From Geobacteraceae bacterium (GTDB lineage Bacteria > Desulfobacterota > Desulfuromonadia > Geobacterales > DSM-12255): a stretch of DNA of 39,610 nucleotides. The notes beneath the pieces were generated by a model. That model saw only the letters and a list, made by a program, of their open reading frames with translations. It searched no databases and was not told where the DNA came from. The stretch is from contig JACABD010000006.1 in the NCBI GenBank assembly GCA_013377075.1, positions 59,450-99,059 of the forward strand, given 5' to 3'. Numbering within the stretch: the stretch's first letter is position 1; the number at the start of each line of letters is the position of its first letter. A program made the position numbers and the translations under genes. Below, one piece after another: positions 16,327-25,792 of this stretch.

Positions 16327-17197
16327 AAGCATGACTGGATATGGTAAGGCAGAGTCGATAACAGATGATTGCAAGCTCATCATAGAAATGCGCTCGGTAA
16401 ACCATCGCCATGGTGAAATAACCGTGAAGATGCCACGGCAGTTCATGGCTCTTGAAGGGGAGATTAAAAAACGAGTCAGTGATCGCTTCAAGAGAGGTAA
16501 AATAGATGTTTTTATAAATTACGAGCAGTCTGTGACAGGGGGGGCTGCACCTCAGGTGAATCTAGCCCTCGCAAGAGCATATTATGATGCTTTTATCGAG
16601 CTCAACCATACCCTGGGTATTTATGAGCCCATACCGGCGGCGCTTATCCTTGCTCAACGTGATGTTCTTGCCACGCAGGAACTGACTACCGACCTGGAGA
16701 ATGTCTCCGAACTTCTTTTTACAACACTTGCGGACGCAATGGATTCATTTGAAAAGATGAGAGTTGCTGAAGGGGAGGCTCTTTTTAAAGAGATAAATGG
16801 GCGTATCGCCTTGATCTCAAGTATTGTAGATTCTGTTGCAACAAGGACTCCGGTGGCTGTTGCCGCAAATGTGGAGCGGATGAAAGAGAGATTGACAAAG
16901 CTTCTTGCTGATGTGCAGCTTGACGAGATGCGCCTTGCTCAAGAGGTTGCAATTATAGCCGACAGAATGGAAATTACCGAAGAGTTAGTCCGTCTACGCA
17001 GTCACTTTGTGCAGTTCGATGGCCTGCTCAGCGCTGCTGAACCTGTCGGCAGAAAGATTGATTTCCTTCTTCAGGAGATGAACCGTGAGGTTAATACCAT
17101 CGGTTCTAAGGCAAATGATTCGGTGATTGCCGCCCTTGTTGTTGAATTGAAATCGGAGATGGAAAAGGTGCGGGAGCAGATTCAGAATGTCGAGTAG
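16319..17197 (+). CDS. yicC: YicC-family endoribonuclease
   Basis: The 292-residue protein begins MLRSMTGYGKAE and continues MRSVNHRHGEITVKMPR, the YicC N-terminal signature. The C-terminal DUF1732 part contains IDFLLQEMNREVNTIGSKAND, near-identical across the family. YicC proteins have been characterised as RNA endonucleases acting in sRNA turnover. ATG 16319 follows GGGGGA at 16309-16314 and lies inside the end of galE. The downstream gmk gene overlaps by 11 bases. The yicC-gmk-rpoZ order is common in many bacteria. Confidence 0.95.
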   Translation: MLRSMTGYGKAESITDDCKLIIEMRSVNHRHGEITVKMPRQFMALEGEIKKRVSDRFKRGKIDVFINYEQSVTGGAAPQVNLALARAYYDAFIELNHTLGIYEPIPAALILAQRDVLATQELTTDLENVSELLFTTLADAMDSFEKMRVAEGEALFKEINGRIALISSIVDSVATRTPVAVAANVERMKERLTKLLADVQLDEMRLAQEVAIIADRMEITEELVRLRSHFVQFDGLLSAAEPVGRKIDFLLQEMNREVNTIGSKANDSVIAALVVELKSEMEKVREQIQNVE

Positions 17198-17801
17198 GAA
17201 AGGAATATTATACGTCATTTCAGCCCCTTCCGGTGCCGGTAAAAGCACTGTTTGCAGGGAACTCCTTGACATCTTCCCGTTGATGCGGCATTCTGTCAGT
17301 TCTACAACTCGCGCTCCAAGGGGTGAAGAGCTTGATGGCAGAGAGTATCACTTCATCTCAAGAGAAGATTTCCTTGCAAAAGTGGCAGTAGGTGAGTTTG
17401 CAGAATGGGCAGAGGTTCATGGCAACCTTTACGGAACATCACTTGAGACAATCCGTAAATCCCTAGCTGACGGCATAGACCTGATTCTGGATATTGACTG
17501 TCAGGGGGCTGCGCAGCTGAAGAAAAAAGGGGTGGACGGAGTTAATATTTTTATCATGCCGCCATCATATGAAGTGTTGCGGACAAGATTGGTGGGGCGT
17601 GGCTCAGATTCATCCGAAGTAATCGAGAGGCGACTTCTGGCAGCAGAAGCAGAGATAGGTCAGGCAGGCTGGTACGATTACATTGTTGTAAATGATATTT
17701 TGGAAAGTGCAGTCGAGAGTTTGAAATCAATAGTAATTGCCGTACGTCACCGGACAAATTTTGTCAGGGAGACATTGGCAAAGGAATTCAATATCGGTTA
17801 G
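17187..17801 (+). CDS. gmk: Guanylate kinase
   Basis: Gmk phosphorylates GMP to GDP with ATP and so feeds GTP and (p)ppGpp pools. The 204-residue protein has the P-loop SGAGKS at residues 15-20, the GMP-binding [21 protein letters not shown] region at about 38-57, and [15 protein letters not shown] 17187 sits inside the end of yicC (11-base overlap). It is 31 bases upstream of rpoZ in the same direction. Together with the (p)ppGpp enzyme and guaAB in this window it makes several guanine nucleotide genes in one 8-kb stretch. Confidence 0.97.
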   Translation: MSSRKGILYVISAPSGAGKSTVCRELLDIFPLMRHSVSSTTRAPRGEELDGREYHFISREDFLAKVAVGEFAEWAEVHGNLYGTSLETIRKSLADGIDLILDIDCQGAAQLKKKGVDGVNIFIMPPSYEVLRTRLVGRGSDSSEVIERRLLAAEAEIGQAGWYDYIVVNDILESAVESLKSIVIAVRHRTNFVRETLAKEFNIG

Positions 17802-17832
17802 AGCGCAAGAGTCGCTCATTAGGGGAGTATTT

Positions 17833-18045
17833 ATGGCAAGAGTTACAGTTGAAGATTGTCTTGAGCATGTTGAAAACCGATTCCTGCTTGTTATGCTTGC
17901 TGCAAAGCGTGTCAAGCAACACTACAAGGGAGCTCGTCCGCTTATCGAGAATCGTGGCGAAAACAAGAATGTTGTCCTTTCACTGCGCGAGATTGCAGCT
18001 GGCAAAGTCAAATATGAATATTCCGGTCGCCGTAGCGGGAAGTAA
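17833..18045 (+). CDS. rpoZ: RNA polymerase omega subunit
   Basis: This 70-residue protein begins [29 protein letters not shown], the standard omega N-terminus. Omega aids assembly of the beta' subunit and, in proteobacteria, forms part of a ppGpp site on RNA polymerase. I chose ATG 17833, with a strong AGGGGAG at 17821-17827; the frame is open further upstream but that part overlaps gmk. It ends in front of an intrinsic terminator and the (p)ppGpp synthetase gene. Confidence 0.97.
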   Translation: MARVTVEDCLEHVENRFLLVMLAAKRVKQHYKGARPLIENRGENKNVVLSLREIAAGKVKYEYSGRRSGK

Positions 18046-18079
18046 CCTTTTGTAGCACCACTCATATTTTGTTACCAAT

Positions 18080-18110
18080 AAGGCGACGGTGTAAATCGTC
18101 GCCTTTCTTT
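18080..18110 (+). terminator. Intrinsic terminator after rpoZ
   Basis: A perfect 9-bp stem (AAGGCGACG at 18080-18088 with CGTCGCCTT at 18097-18105) encloses an 8-base loop and is followed by TCTTT. It lies 35 bases past the rpoZ stop and 15 bases before the rsh start. The T-tract is short, so it may attenuate rather than stop transcription into rsh. Confidence 0.8.
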
Positions 18111-18124
18111 CATCCGGGCGTCCA

Positions 18125-20275
18125 ATGATTAGACTCAACGACATACTCTCAAAAGTAACTGCGTACAACGCTGCTGCCGACCTTGAGCTTATCAAGAAGG
18201 CTTATGTCTACTGTGCCAAGGTTCATATGGGGCAGACTAGACTCTCTGGCGAGCCTTATCTGGTTCACCCGATGGAGGTCTCGGCCATTCTGGCTGATCT
18301 TCGTCTTGATGTGTCGACAGTGGTCACCGGACTTCTTCATGATACGGTTGAAGATACGCTTGCAACTCTTGAAGAGTTAAGTGAAATGTTTGGTGAAGAG
18401 GTTTCAAATCTTGTCAATGGCGTCACCAAAATAGGCAAGATTCACTTCAAAACAAAAGAGGAAAGTCAGGCGGAAAATTTTCGCAAGATGCTTCTTGCAA
18501 TGTCGGATGATATCCGCGTTATTCTTATCAAGCTTGCCGACAGACTTCATAATATGCGCACCCTTGAGTTCCAACCTGAAATCAAGCAGCGTACAATCGC
18601 CAGAGAGACGCTCGACATATATGCACCGATTGCCCATCGTTTAGGTATCCAGTCGATCAAGAGCGAGCTTGAAGATCTCTCCTTCAGATATGTTGATCCA
18701 CAGGTTTATGAAGACCTGCTTTCCAGGGTAAATGCCAAGAAGCAGGAGCGGATGGCATATCTTGACGATGCAAAGCGCGTGATAATCGAGAAACTTGCCG
18801 AGCATGGGTTGAAAGGGGAGGTGTCAGGCCGGAGCAAGCATCTCTACTCTATCTACCGCAAGATGATGAAACGAAATGTCGACCTTGACGAGATCTATGA
18901 TATCAGCGCCATCAGGGTTCTGGTCGATGATATCCGCGCCTGCTACGAGCTGCTGGGCATAGTTCATGCCACCTGGAGACCTATTCCGGGGCGTTTCAAG
19001 GACTATATCGCCATGCCGAAAGGGAATATGTACCAGTCCCTTCATACAACAGTTATCGGCCCAACCGGCGAGCGGATGGAGGTGCAGATACGCAGTTTTG
19101 AGATGCACCGTGTTGCTGAGGCCGGTATTGCGGCCCACTGGAAGTACAAGGAAGGTAAGGGGTACGACGAACGTGAAGTCAATCGTTTTGCCTGGCTGAG
19201 ACAACTCCTTGAGTGGCAGCAGGAACTTCAGGACTCACGGGAGTTCATGGACAGTGTCAAAGTTGAACTCTTTCCTGAAGAGGTTTATGTTTTTACGCCC
19301 AAGGGCGATGTTAAATCATTTCCTAAAGGTTCCACGCCGATTGATTTTGCCTACAGTGTGCATAGTGACGTCGGTCACAGATGTGTCGGTGCAAAAGTTA
19401 ACGGCAAGCTGGTTCCGCTCAAGCATGAACTTAAAAACGGCGATATTATAGAGGTTATTACTTCGCCCCATCATACCCCCAGCAAGGACTGGTTGAAGAT
19501 CGTCAGAAGTTCCAGGGCCAAGAACAGGATCAGGGCATGGATCAAGACCGAAGAGCGCAAACGGAGTATCTCTCTTGGCAAAGAGATTTGTGAAAAAGAG
19601 TTACGTCGTTATTCACTCAATTTTGCCAAACTCTCCAAGAGTGGCGAGGTTAAAAAAGCTGCTGTAGAATTCGGTCTCCACTCTGAAGAGGATTTGATGG
19701 CCGCCATTGGCTATGGCAAAGTCTCTGCTGTCCAGCTTGCCGGAAAACTTTCTCCGGATCAGAAAATCGTGCCCCATGTTGACAAGCCACAGTCCCGGGT
19801 TGAAAAGATCATAAATAAACTGAAGGGTAACTCTTCAAGTGCCATTCAGATCGGTGGTGTCGACGACGTAATGATCCGCTTCGGAAAATGCTGCAATCCT
19901 CTTTCAGGAGACGAGATAATCGGCTTTATTACTAGAGGTAGAGGCGTTACCGTTCATACCGCAGATTGTCCTCTTGCACTCGGCAGTGACCCTGAAAGGC
20001 GTGTCGAGATAGCATGGAGCAGGGATAAAAAATCCGCACTTCCCGTAAAAATAAGGGTTTCCTGTCACGATCAGAAAGGGATTCTTGCTAATATCAGTCT
20101 GGCGATATCCAACTGTGAGGCAAATATTACAAGTGCCCATATCCAGAGCACTGTAGACAGGATGGGGGTTAATATTTTTGAAGTTGAAGTAACTGATCTT
20201 GACCATCTGCGAAGGGTAATGAATTCCATTCAGAAGCTGGCAGGTGTAAATCATGTGGAGAGGCTAAGGGGTTAA
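18125..20275 (+). CDS. rsh: Bifunctional (p)ppGpp synthetase/hydrolase (Rsh, RelA/SpoT family)
   Basis: The 716-residue protein has the full long-RSH layout. An HD hydrolase domain carries LLHDTVEDT with His-Asp at residues 72-73. The synthetase domain carries GRFKDYIAMPKGN; its RFKD (about 290-293) is the R-x-K-D motif of bifunctional enzymes, not the E-x-D-D of synthesis-only RelA. A TGS domain follows (VYVFTPKGDVKSFPKGSTP), then a cysteine-containing region (FGKCCNPLSGD) and a C-terminal ACT domain (CHDQKGILANISLAI). It controls the stringent response in the cytoplasm, associated with ribosomes. A terminator lies just upstream, so a promoter within or beyond it probably serves this gene. 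Confidence 0.95.
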   Translation: MIRLNDILSKVTAYNAAADLELIKKAYVYCAKVHMGQTRLSGEPYLVHPMEVSAILADLRLDVSTVVTGLLHDTVEDTLATLEELSEMFGEEVSNLVNGVTKIGKIHFKTKEESQAENFRKMLLAMSDDIRVILIKLADRLHNMRTLEFQPEIKQRTIARETLDIYAPIAHRLGIQSIKSELEDLSFRYVDPQVYEDLLSRVNAKKQERMAYLDDAKRVIIEKLAEHGLKGEVSGRSKHLYSIYRKMMKRNVDLDEIYDISAIRVLVDDIRACYELLGIVHATWRPIPGRFKDYIAMPKGNMYQSLHTTVIGPTGERMEVQIRSFEMHRVAEAGIAAHWKYKEGKGYDEREVNRFAWLRQLLEWQQELQDSREFMDSVKVELFPEEVYVFTPKGDVKSFPKGSTPIDFAYSVHSDVGHRCVGAKVNGKLVPLKHELKNGDIIEVITSPHHTPSKDWLKIVRSSRAKNRIRAWIKTEERKRSISLGKEICEKELRRYSLNFAKLSKSGEVKKAAVEFGLHSEEDLMAAIGYGKVSAVQLAGKLSPDQKIVPHVDKPQSRVEKIINKLKGNSSSAIQIGGVDDVMIRFGKCCNPLSGDEIIGFITRGRGVTVHTADCPLALGSDPERRVEIAWSRDKKSALPVKIRVSCHDQKGILANISLAISNCEANITSAHIQSTVDRMGVNIFEVEVTDLDHLRRVMNSIQKLAGVNHVERLRG

Positions 20276-20279
20276 AATT

Positions 20280-20666
20280 ATGGGGAAAATAATAGTTGGT
20301 ACGGACAAGGCCCCGGCAGCCATTGGGCCGTACTCGCAGGGAGTCAAGGCAAACGGGTTTATCTTCTTCTCAGGACAGATTCCGCTTGATCCGTCTAGCG
20401 GAGAAGTTGTTAAAGGCGATATCTCAATTCAGACAGAGCTTGTCATGAATAATATTGAGGCGCTGCTGGTTGCTGCAGGGTCAGGTTTTGAGGATATTGT
20501 AAAGACAACTATTTTTCTTACAGATCTGGCTGACTTTTCAGTTGTAAACGGAATTTACGGGAAAAGGTTTACTTGTGAGCCTCCTGCAAGGTCAACCGTC
20601 GAGGTGAAGGCTCTCCCAAGAGGTGTTAATATCGAAATAGAAGTTATCGCGCTTCAAGGATGTTGA
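20280..20666 (+). CDS. ridA: RidA-family enamine/imine deaminase
   Basis: The 128-residue protein matches RidA/YjgF. It has the N-terminal block APAAIGPYSQGVKANGFIFF and the C-terminal block PPARSTVEVKALPRGVNIEIE, which contains the conserved substrate-binding arginine. The family hydrolyses reactive 2-aminoacrylate-type enamines and imines in the cytoplasm. ATG 20280 lies four bases after the rsh stop, with AGGGG at the end of rsh as a likely ribosome binding site, so the two are cotranscribed. The following gene (rpmB) is convergent. Confidence 0.95.
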   Translation: MGKIIVGTDKAPAAIGPYSQGVKANGFIFFSGQIPLDPSSGEVVKGDISIQTELVMNNIEALLVAAGSGFEDIVKTTIFLTDLADFSVVNGIYGKRFTCEPPARSTVEVKALPRGVNIEIEVIALQGC

Positions 20667-20670
20667 CAAT

Positions 20671-20714
20671 AAAGAACAAAAGAAAGCCGCAATCCAACAA
20701 AAGGAGAGCGGCTT
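20671..20714 (-). terminator. Intrinsic terminator of rpmB
   Basis: A 7-bp stem (AAGCCGC at 20684-20690 pairing with GCGGCTT at 20708-20714) encloses a 17-base loop. Read on the minus strand it is followed by the T-rich TTCTTTTGTTCTTT, so it suits rpmB. Read on the plus strand there is no good T-tract after it, but the hairpin may still serve ridA, which ends at 20666. Confidence 0.72.
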
Positions 20715-20736
20715 GAATTACTTCTTTGATTGTGAA

Positions 20737-20928
20737 TCAGAGCGCTTTTGTAACGTGACCGGAGCGGATGCAACGTGTGCACACTTTTATGCTCCTGACA
20801 GTCCCTTGACGGATTGCCTTGATTTTCTGAAGATTCGGATGCCATGTTCTGCGGGTCTTATTGTTTGCATGGCTGACATTGTTTCCGAAGCTGGGACCTT
20901 TTCCGCAGATTTCACATGTTCTTGACAT
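20737..20928 (-). CDS. rpmB: Ribosomal protein bL28
   Basis: This 63-residue minus-strand protein begins [23 protein letters not shown] and continues with [10 protein letters not shown], the bL28 signature. Two cysteine pairs (CEIC and CTRC) make it a zinc-ribbon, cysteine-containing L28. The start ATG is at 20928-20926, preceded on the minus strand by GGGGG seven bases upstream. It is a single-gene unit facing ridA, with its own promoter and terminator visible. rpmG, a common partner of rpmB, is not adjacent. Confidence 0.96.
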   Translation of the reverse strand: MSRTCEICGKGPSFGNNVSHANNKTRRTWHPNLQKIKAIRQGTVRSIKVCTRCIRSGHVTKAL

Positions 20929-20959
20929 TTACTTACCCCCTGATTTACTGAAGCATTAG

Positions 20960-20988
20960 TTAATATCAGCCCTGCGCAAAAAATTCAA
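20960..20988 (-). promoter_or_regulatory. Sigma70-type promoter of rpmB
   Basis: On the minus strand TTGAAT (20988-20983) is followed after exactly 17 bases by TATTAA (20965-20960), a reasonable match to the -35 and -10 boxes. It lies 32 bases upstream of the rpmB start codon on the correct strand. Not tested. Confidence 0.55.
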
Positions 20989-21025
20989 CAAATATTTTAT
21001 GTTGCCATAAAAAAAAGAGGCTCCA

Positions 21026-21622
21026 TTGCTAACGCTCCTGAAAGGTCTGATCTCCTGTATACTACTTCTTTCACTTCTTGTTTTTGTTCTTTTTGTCGAT
21101 TTTGTTTACAAGACATTTTCCTACAGCGTCAGAGATATCAATCCGGATGCTGTTGTCGTTCTGGCCGGAGGGAAGGGGCGAATAGAGGAGGGGGTTAAAC
21201 TTTACCGTGAAGGGAGGGGGAATACGCTTTTCCTTATAGGGGTTGATCCTTCTGTTAAAAAGGCTGATCTTTATAAGGAAGTAAAGGGGCTTAGGAGTAG
21301 TGAGCAGGTTATTTTAGAAAATGTCTCACGCAATACCCTTGAAAATGCGATATTTGCCAGAGAGTTGATAGTTAAAAACGGTGTAAGATCCATGATTCTG
21401 ATTACTTCCCGCTACCATATGAAAAGGTCCCTTTTGATCTTTCGTAATATTCTGCCGAAGGACATTGCCATATATCCGCATCCTGTAATCGGCAAGAGTT
21501 CCATGGAATCCCTGTGGAGTCATGGAGGAAGCATGCGGCTTTTGTTCTCTGAATTCTATAAATACTGTCTCTACAGAACTGTTTTTCTTTTTTCACAGGG
21601 TGAGCTTAGATACTTTCAGTAA
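21026..21622 (+). CDS. YdcF/DUF218-family membrane protein
   Basis: The 198-residue protein has one N-terminal membrane segment (about residues 8-30). A DUF218/YdcF domain follows: DAVVVLAGGKGRIEEGVKLYREG, then VSRNTLENAIFARELI and LITSRYHMKRS. Members such as SanA/ElyC affect the cell envelope, with ElyC linked to lipid carrier metabolism; the exact activity is unsettled. The start is TTG 21026, supported by AGAGG at 21016-21020 and by the membrane segment that begins at once. It is transcribed divergently from rpmB across a short shared region. Confidence 0.85.
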   Translation: MLTLLKGLISCILLLSLLVFVLFVDFVYKTFSYSVRDINPDAVVVLAGGKGRIEEGVKLYREGRGNTLFLIGVDPSVKKADLYKEVKGLRSSEQVILENVSRNTLENAIFARELIVKNGVRSMILITSRYHMKRSLLIFRNILPKDIAIYPHPVIGKSSMESLWSHGGSMRLLFSEFYKYCLYRTVFLFSQGELRYFQ

Positions 21623-21738
21623 TGTTGAAGAAAATGTCAAATGAACTGGCTGTAAATCATCTGTTTTGTCTGGATTATTTGAGAGGATAATGTATATTTC
21701 AGGCAGCTTAGTTATCTTATTTACGTGGGGTAGCGTTT

Positions 21739-22116
21739 ATGTCGGATTCAAATTCTCCTACAGTCCTTGTGGTTGATGACGAGCTTTTTTTCAGGGAAAT
21801 TCTCAAAAAAATGCTTGCAGATTCAGGTTTTAAAGTAGTGTCAGAAGCCTGTGATGGTGCGGAGGCGGTTCAGAAGTATTCTGAAACTAAGCCAGCTCTT
21901 GTTTTGATGGATATTTACATGTCTGCAATCAGCGGGATTGAGGCAACAAAAGAGATCATGGCGATTAATCCTTCAGCAAAGATAATCATCTGTAGCGGTA
22001 CGGGTTATGATGATGATATCGCCGCAGCCCTTGCAGCCGGGGCAAAAGCTGTAATATTCAAGCCTTTTTATGATGAAGAAGTCCTGGAGACTCTTCGGAA
22101 TGTTCTTGCCTCCTGA
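21739..22116 (+). CDS. Stand-alone response regulator receiver protein
   Basis: This is a 125-residue CheY-like receiver domain with no output domain. Acidic pocket residues Asp13-Asp14, the phosphoacceptor Asp58 (LVLMDIY), a Ser at 86 and Lys108 (FKPF) are all in place. The usual proline two residues after the D-x-x-M of the beta3 loop is replaced: the sequence reads MDIYMSAISG. No histidine kinase is nearby, so its partner is unknown. A 116-base gap lies upstream and 131 bases separate it from guaB. The receiver call is firm; its pathway is unknown. Confidence 0.93.
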   Translation: MSDSNSPTVLVVDDELFFREILKKMLADSGFKVVSEACDGAEAVQKYSETKPALVLMDIYMSAISGIEATKEIMAINPSAKIIICSGTGYDDDIAAALAAGAKAVIFKPFYDEEVLETLRNVLAS

Positions 22117-22229
22117 TTCATATTTAAGCCTAATTTAACTTGACTTGCTTCTCTGTCTCCTCTAACTTTTCCTGTTAATCTGTTTAGTCAATTATTTTCT
22201 AAAAAACGTATTCACAACCATACAAATGA

Positions 22230-23720
<1,491 letters not shown>

Positions 23721-23734
23721 CTAAAGGGATATAA

Positions 23735-25294
23735 ATGCCTGACATTCATAAAGAAAAAATATTAATTCTCGATTTCGGCTCTCAGTACACCCAGCTTATT
23801 GCCAGAAGGGTTCGCGAAGCACATGTCTACTGCGAATTGCACCCGTTTGATATGGGATTTGAGGCAATCAGGAGCTTTAACCCATCTGGTATCATCCTCT
23901 CCGGCGGGCCAAAGTCTGTTTATGAGGATGGTGCTCCGATAGTTGCCGAGGAGCTCTTTGAGCTTGGTGTTCCTGTCCTTGGTATCTGTTATGGCATGCA
24001 GCTTATGAGCCGTCATTTTGGAGGAAAAGTTGTCCCTGCCGGAAAACGGGAGTTCGGCCATGCTGACCTGTTTTCCTGTGGTTCACCGGGTGAGCTGTTT
24101 GACGCATTTTTCATCGATGGTAAAAGTCCTGTCTGGATGAGCCACGGTGATCATGTCGAGGTTGTGCCGGATGGATTCGAAATAGTTGCTTCGTCACTGA
24201 ACGCTCCGGTCTGCGGGATTCAGAATGTTGCCCGCTCTTTATACGGAGTGCAGTTTCACCCCGAGGTAAATCATACGCCACGCGGTGAAATGCTTATCGA
24301 TACCTTTGTCAGAAAAATCTGCCGTTGTAGCGGTATCTGGACACCTGCGCAGATAATTGACGATGCTGTAGCAAGAATACGTACCCAGGTAGGTACTGAT
24401 GCCGTTATCCTCGGCCTTTCGGGTGGCGTTGACTCTTCCGTGGCAGCAGCTCTGATTCATCGTGCTATTGGTGATCAGCTCACCTGTGTTTTTGTCGATA
24501 ACGGACTTCTTCGACTTGGAGAAGGTGATCAGGTCATGGCAACCTTTGCCAGAAATCTCGGTGTAAAGGTTATTCGCGTTAATGCCGAAGATCGTTTTCT
24601 CTCCGCCCTTACCGGAGAGTCAGATCCGGAAAAAAAGAGAAAAATAATTGGCAACCTCTTCGTAAAGATATTTGAAGAGGAGTCCGTAAAGATAAGCGAT
24701 GCCAAATGGCTGGCACAGGGGACTATATACCCCGATGTTATTGAATCTGCCGGTGCAAAGACCGGCAAGGCCCATAATATCAAGAGTCACCATAATGTTG
24801 GTGGCCTGCCTGAACATATGAAGTTAAGTCTTCTCGAGCCTCTTCGTGAGCTCTTCAAGGATGAGGTGAGGGGGATAGGCGAGGAGCTTGGCCTGCCACA
24901 CCAGATGGTCTGGAGGCACCCATTTCCGGGGCCGGGCCTTGGTGTAAGGATTCTCGGTGAAGTTAAAAAAGAGTATGCCGATATCCTGCGTCATGCTGAT
25001 GCCATCTATATTGAGGAGCTTTACTCTTCAGGGCATTATGAAAAGATAAGCCAGGCTTTTGCTGTTTTTCTCCCCGTAAAGAGTGTTGGTGTAATGGGGG
25101 ATGGCAGGACATACGAATATGTTGTTGCCCTGCGTGCAGTGGAAACAAAGGATTTCATGACAGCCGGTTGGTATCAGATGCCATATGAGGATCTGGCCAG
25201 AATAAGTGGTCGTATTATTAATGAAGTAAAAGGGATCAACAGGGTTGTCTACGATATTTCGAGCAAGCCTCCAGCTACCATTGAGTGGGAGTAA
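23735..25294 (+). CDS. guaA: GMP synthase (glutamine-hydrolysing)
   Basis: GuaA aminates XMP to GMP using glutamine and ATP. The 519-residue protein has an N-terminal class I glutamine amidotransferase domain with the nucleophile Cys85 in GICYGMQ and the HPEV histidine motif. The ATP pyrophosphatase domain has SGGVDSS at 229-235, and the C-terminal XMP-binding/dimer domain follows. ATG 23735 has AAAGGGA at 23723-23729. It is cotranscribed with guaB. Only six bases separate its stop from the start of mreD. Confidence 0.97.
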   Translation: MPDIHKEKILILDFGSQYTQLIARRVREAHVYCELHPFDMGFEAIRSFNPSGIILSGGPKSVYEDGAPIVAEELFELGVPVLGICYGMQLMSRHFGGKVVPAGKREFGHADLFSCGSPGELFDAFFIDGKSPVWMSHGDHVEVVPDGFEIVASSLNAPVCGIQNVARSLYGVQFHPEVNHTPRGEMLIDTFVRKICRCSGIWTPAQIIDDAVARIRTQVGTDAVILGLSGGVDSSVAAALIHRAIGDQLTCVFVDNGLLRLGEGDQVMATFARNLGVKVIRVNAEDRFLSALTGESDPEKKRKIIGNLFVKIFEEESVKISDAKWLAQGTIYPDVIESAGAKTGKAHNIKSHHNVGGLPEHMKLSLLEPLRELFKDEVRGIGEELGLPHQMVWRHPFPGPGLGVRILGEVKKEYADILRHADAIYIEELYSSGHYEKISQAFAVFLPVKSVGVMGDGRTYEYVVALRAVETKDFMTAGWYQMPYEDLARISGRIINEVKGINRVVYDISSKPPATIEWE

Positions 25295-25300
25295 CAGCCT

Positions 25301-25792
25301 ATGTTCAGGCTGCTTCAACTGTTACTCTCAATCGTATTGATAGTAATACTTCAGGTCACTGTTTTTCCCGCATACATTGATGAAGCTTTCAAGCCCAATC
25401 TAATCATCATCCTTATCTGCTTTCTTGCATTACGTGGGGAGCACACCGTCGCAGGCGCCGTGACAGCTTATGGTACCGGGCTGATACAGGGTGTTTTCAG
25501 CGGTTTTTATTTCGGTCTATTTGGTATATCAAGTCTGTTCATATATTTTGCTTTAAGAAAGGTATCTGACCAGCTTTATACGGAAAGCCCCCATCTGCTT
25601 GCCTTTGCAGTCTTTATCGCTTCAATTGCGGATTCAATGATCTCGCTTCTGCTAATTACCCTTCTTTCCTCTGACACAGGCATTTATAGCACAATTCTTA
25701 CTTACATGTTTCTTCAGGCATTTATTTCGGCATCAATTGCTGCGCTTTTTTATGCTTCCTGTACCTTTGTCAGGCAAAGGCTAGTCTCTTGA
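25301..25792 (+). CDS. mreD: Rod shape-determining protein MreD
   Basis: The 163-residue protein is almost wholly hydrophobic, with about five membrane segments, the usual size and layout of MreD. The KPNLIIILICFLALRGE segment after the first helix fits the family (cytoplasmic-loop P-D/N-L pattern). MreD belongs to the elongasome that guides lateral wall synthesis. It overlaps mrdA by four bases (TTGA). mreB and mreC are not in front of it; guaA is. Confidence 0.82.
   Translation: MFRLLQLLLSIVLIVILQVTVFPAYIDEAFKPNLIIILICFLALRGEHTVAGAVTAYGTGLIQGVFSGFYFGLFGISSLFIYFALRKVSDQLYTESPHLLAFAVFIASIADSMISLLLITLLSSDTGIYSTILTYMFLQAFISASIAALFYASCTFVRQRLVS

Noticed and set aside
15763-16491. Minus-strand open frame of 242 codons over galE/yicC
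   Set aside because: It spans two secure plus-strand genes and has no recognisable motif; shadow frame.
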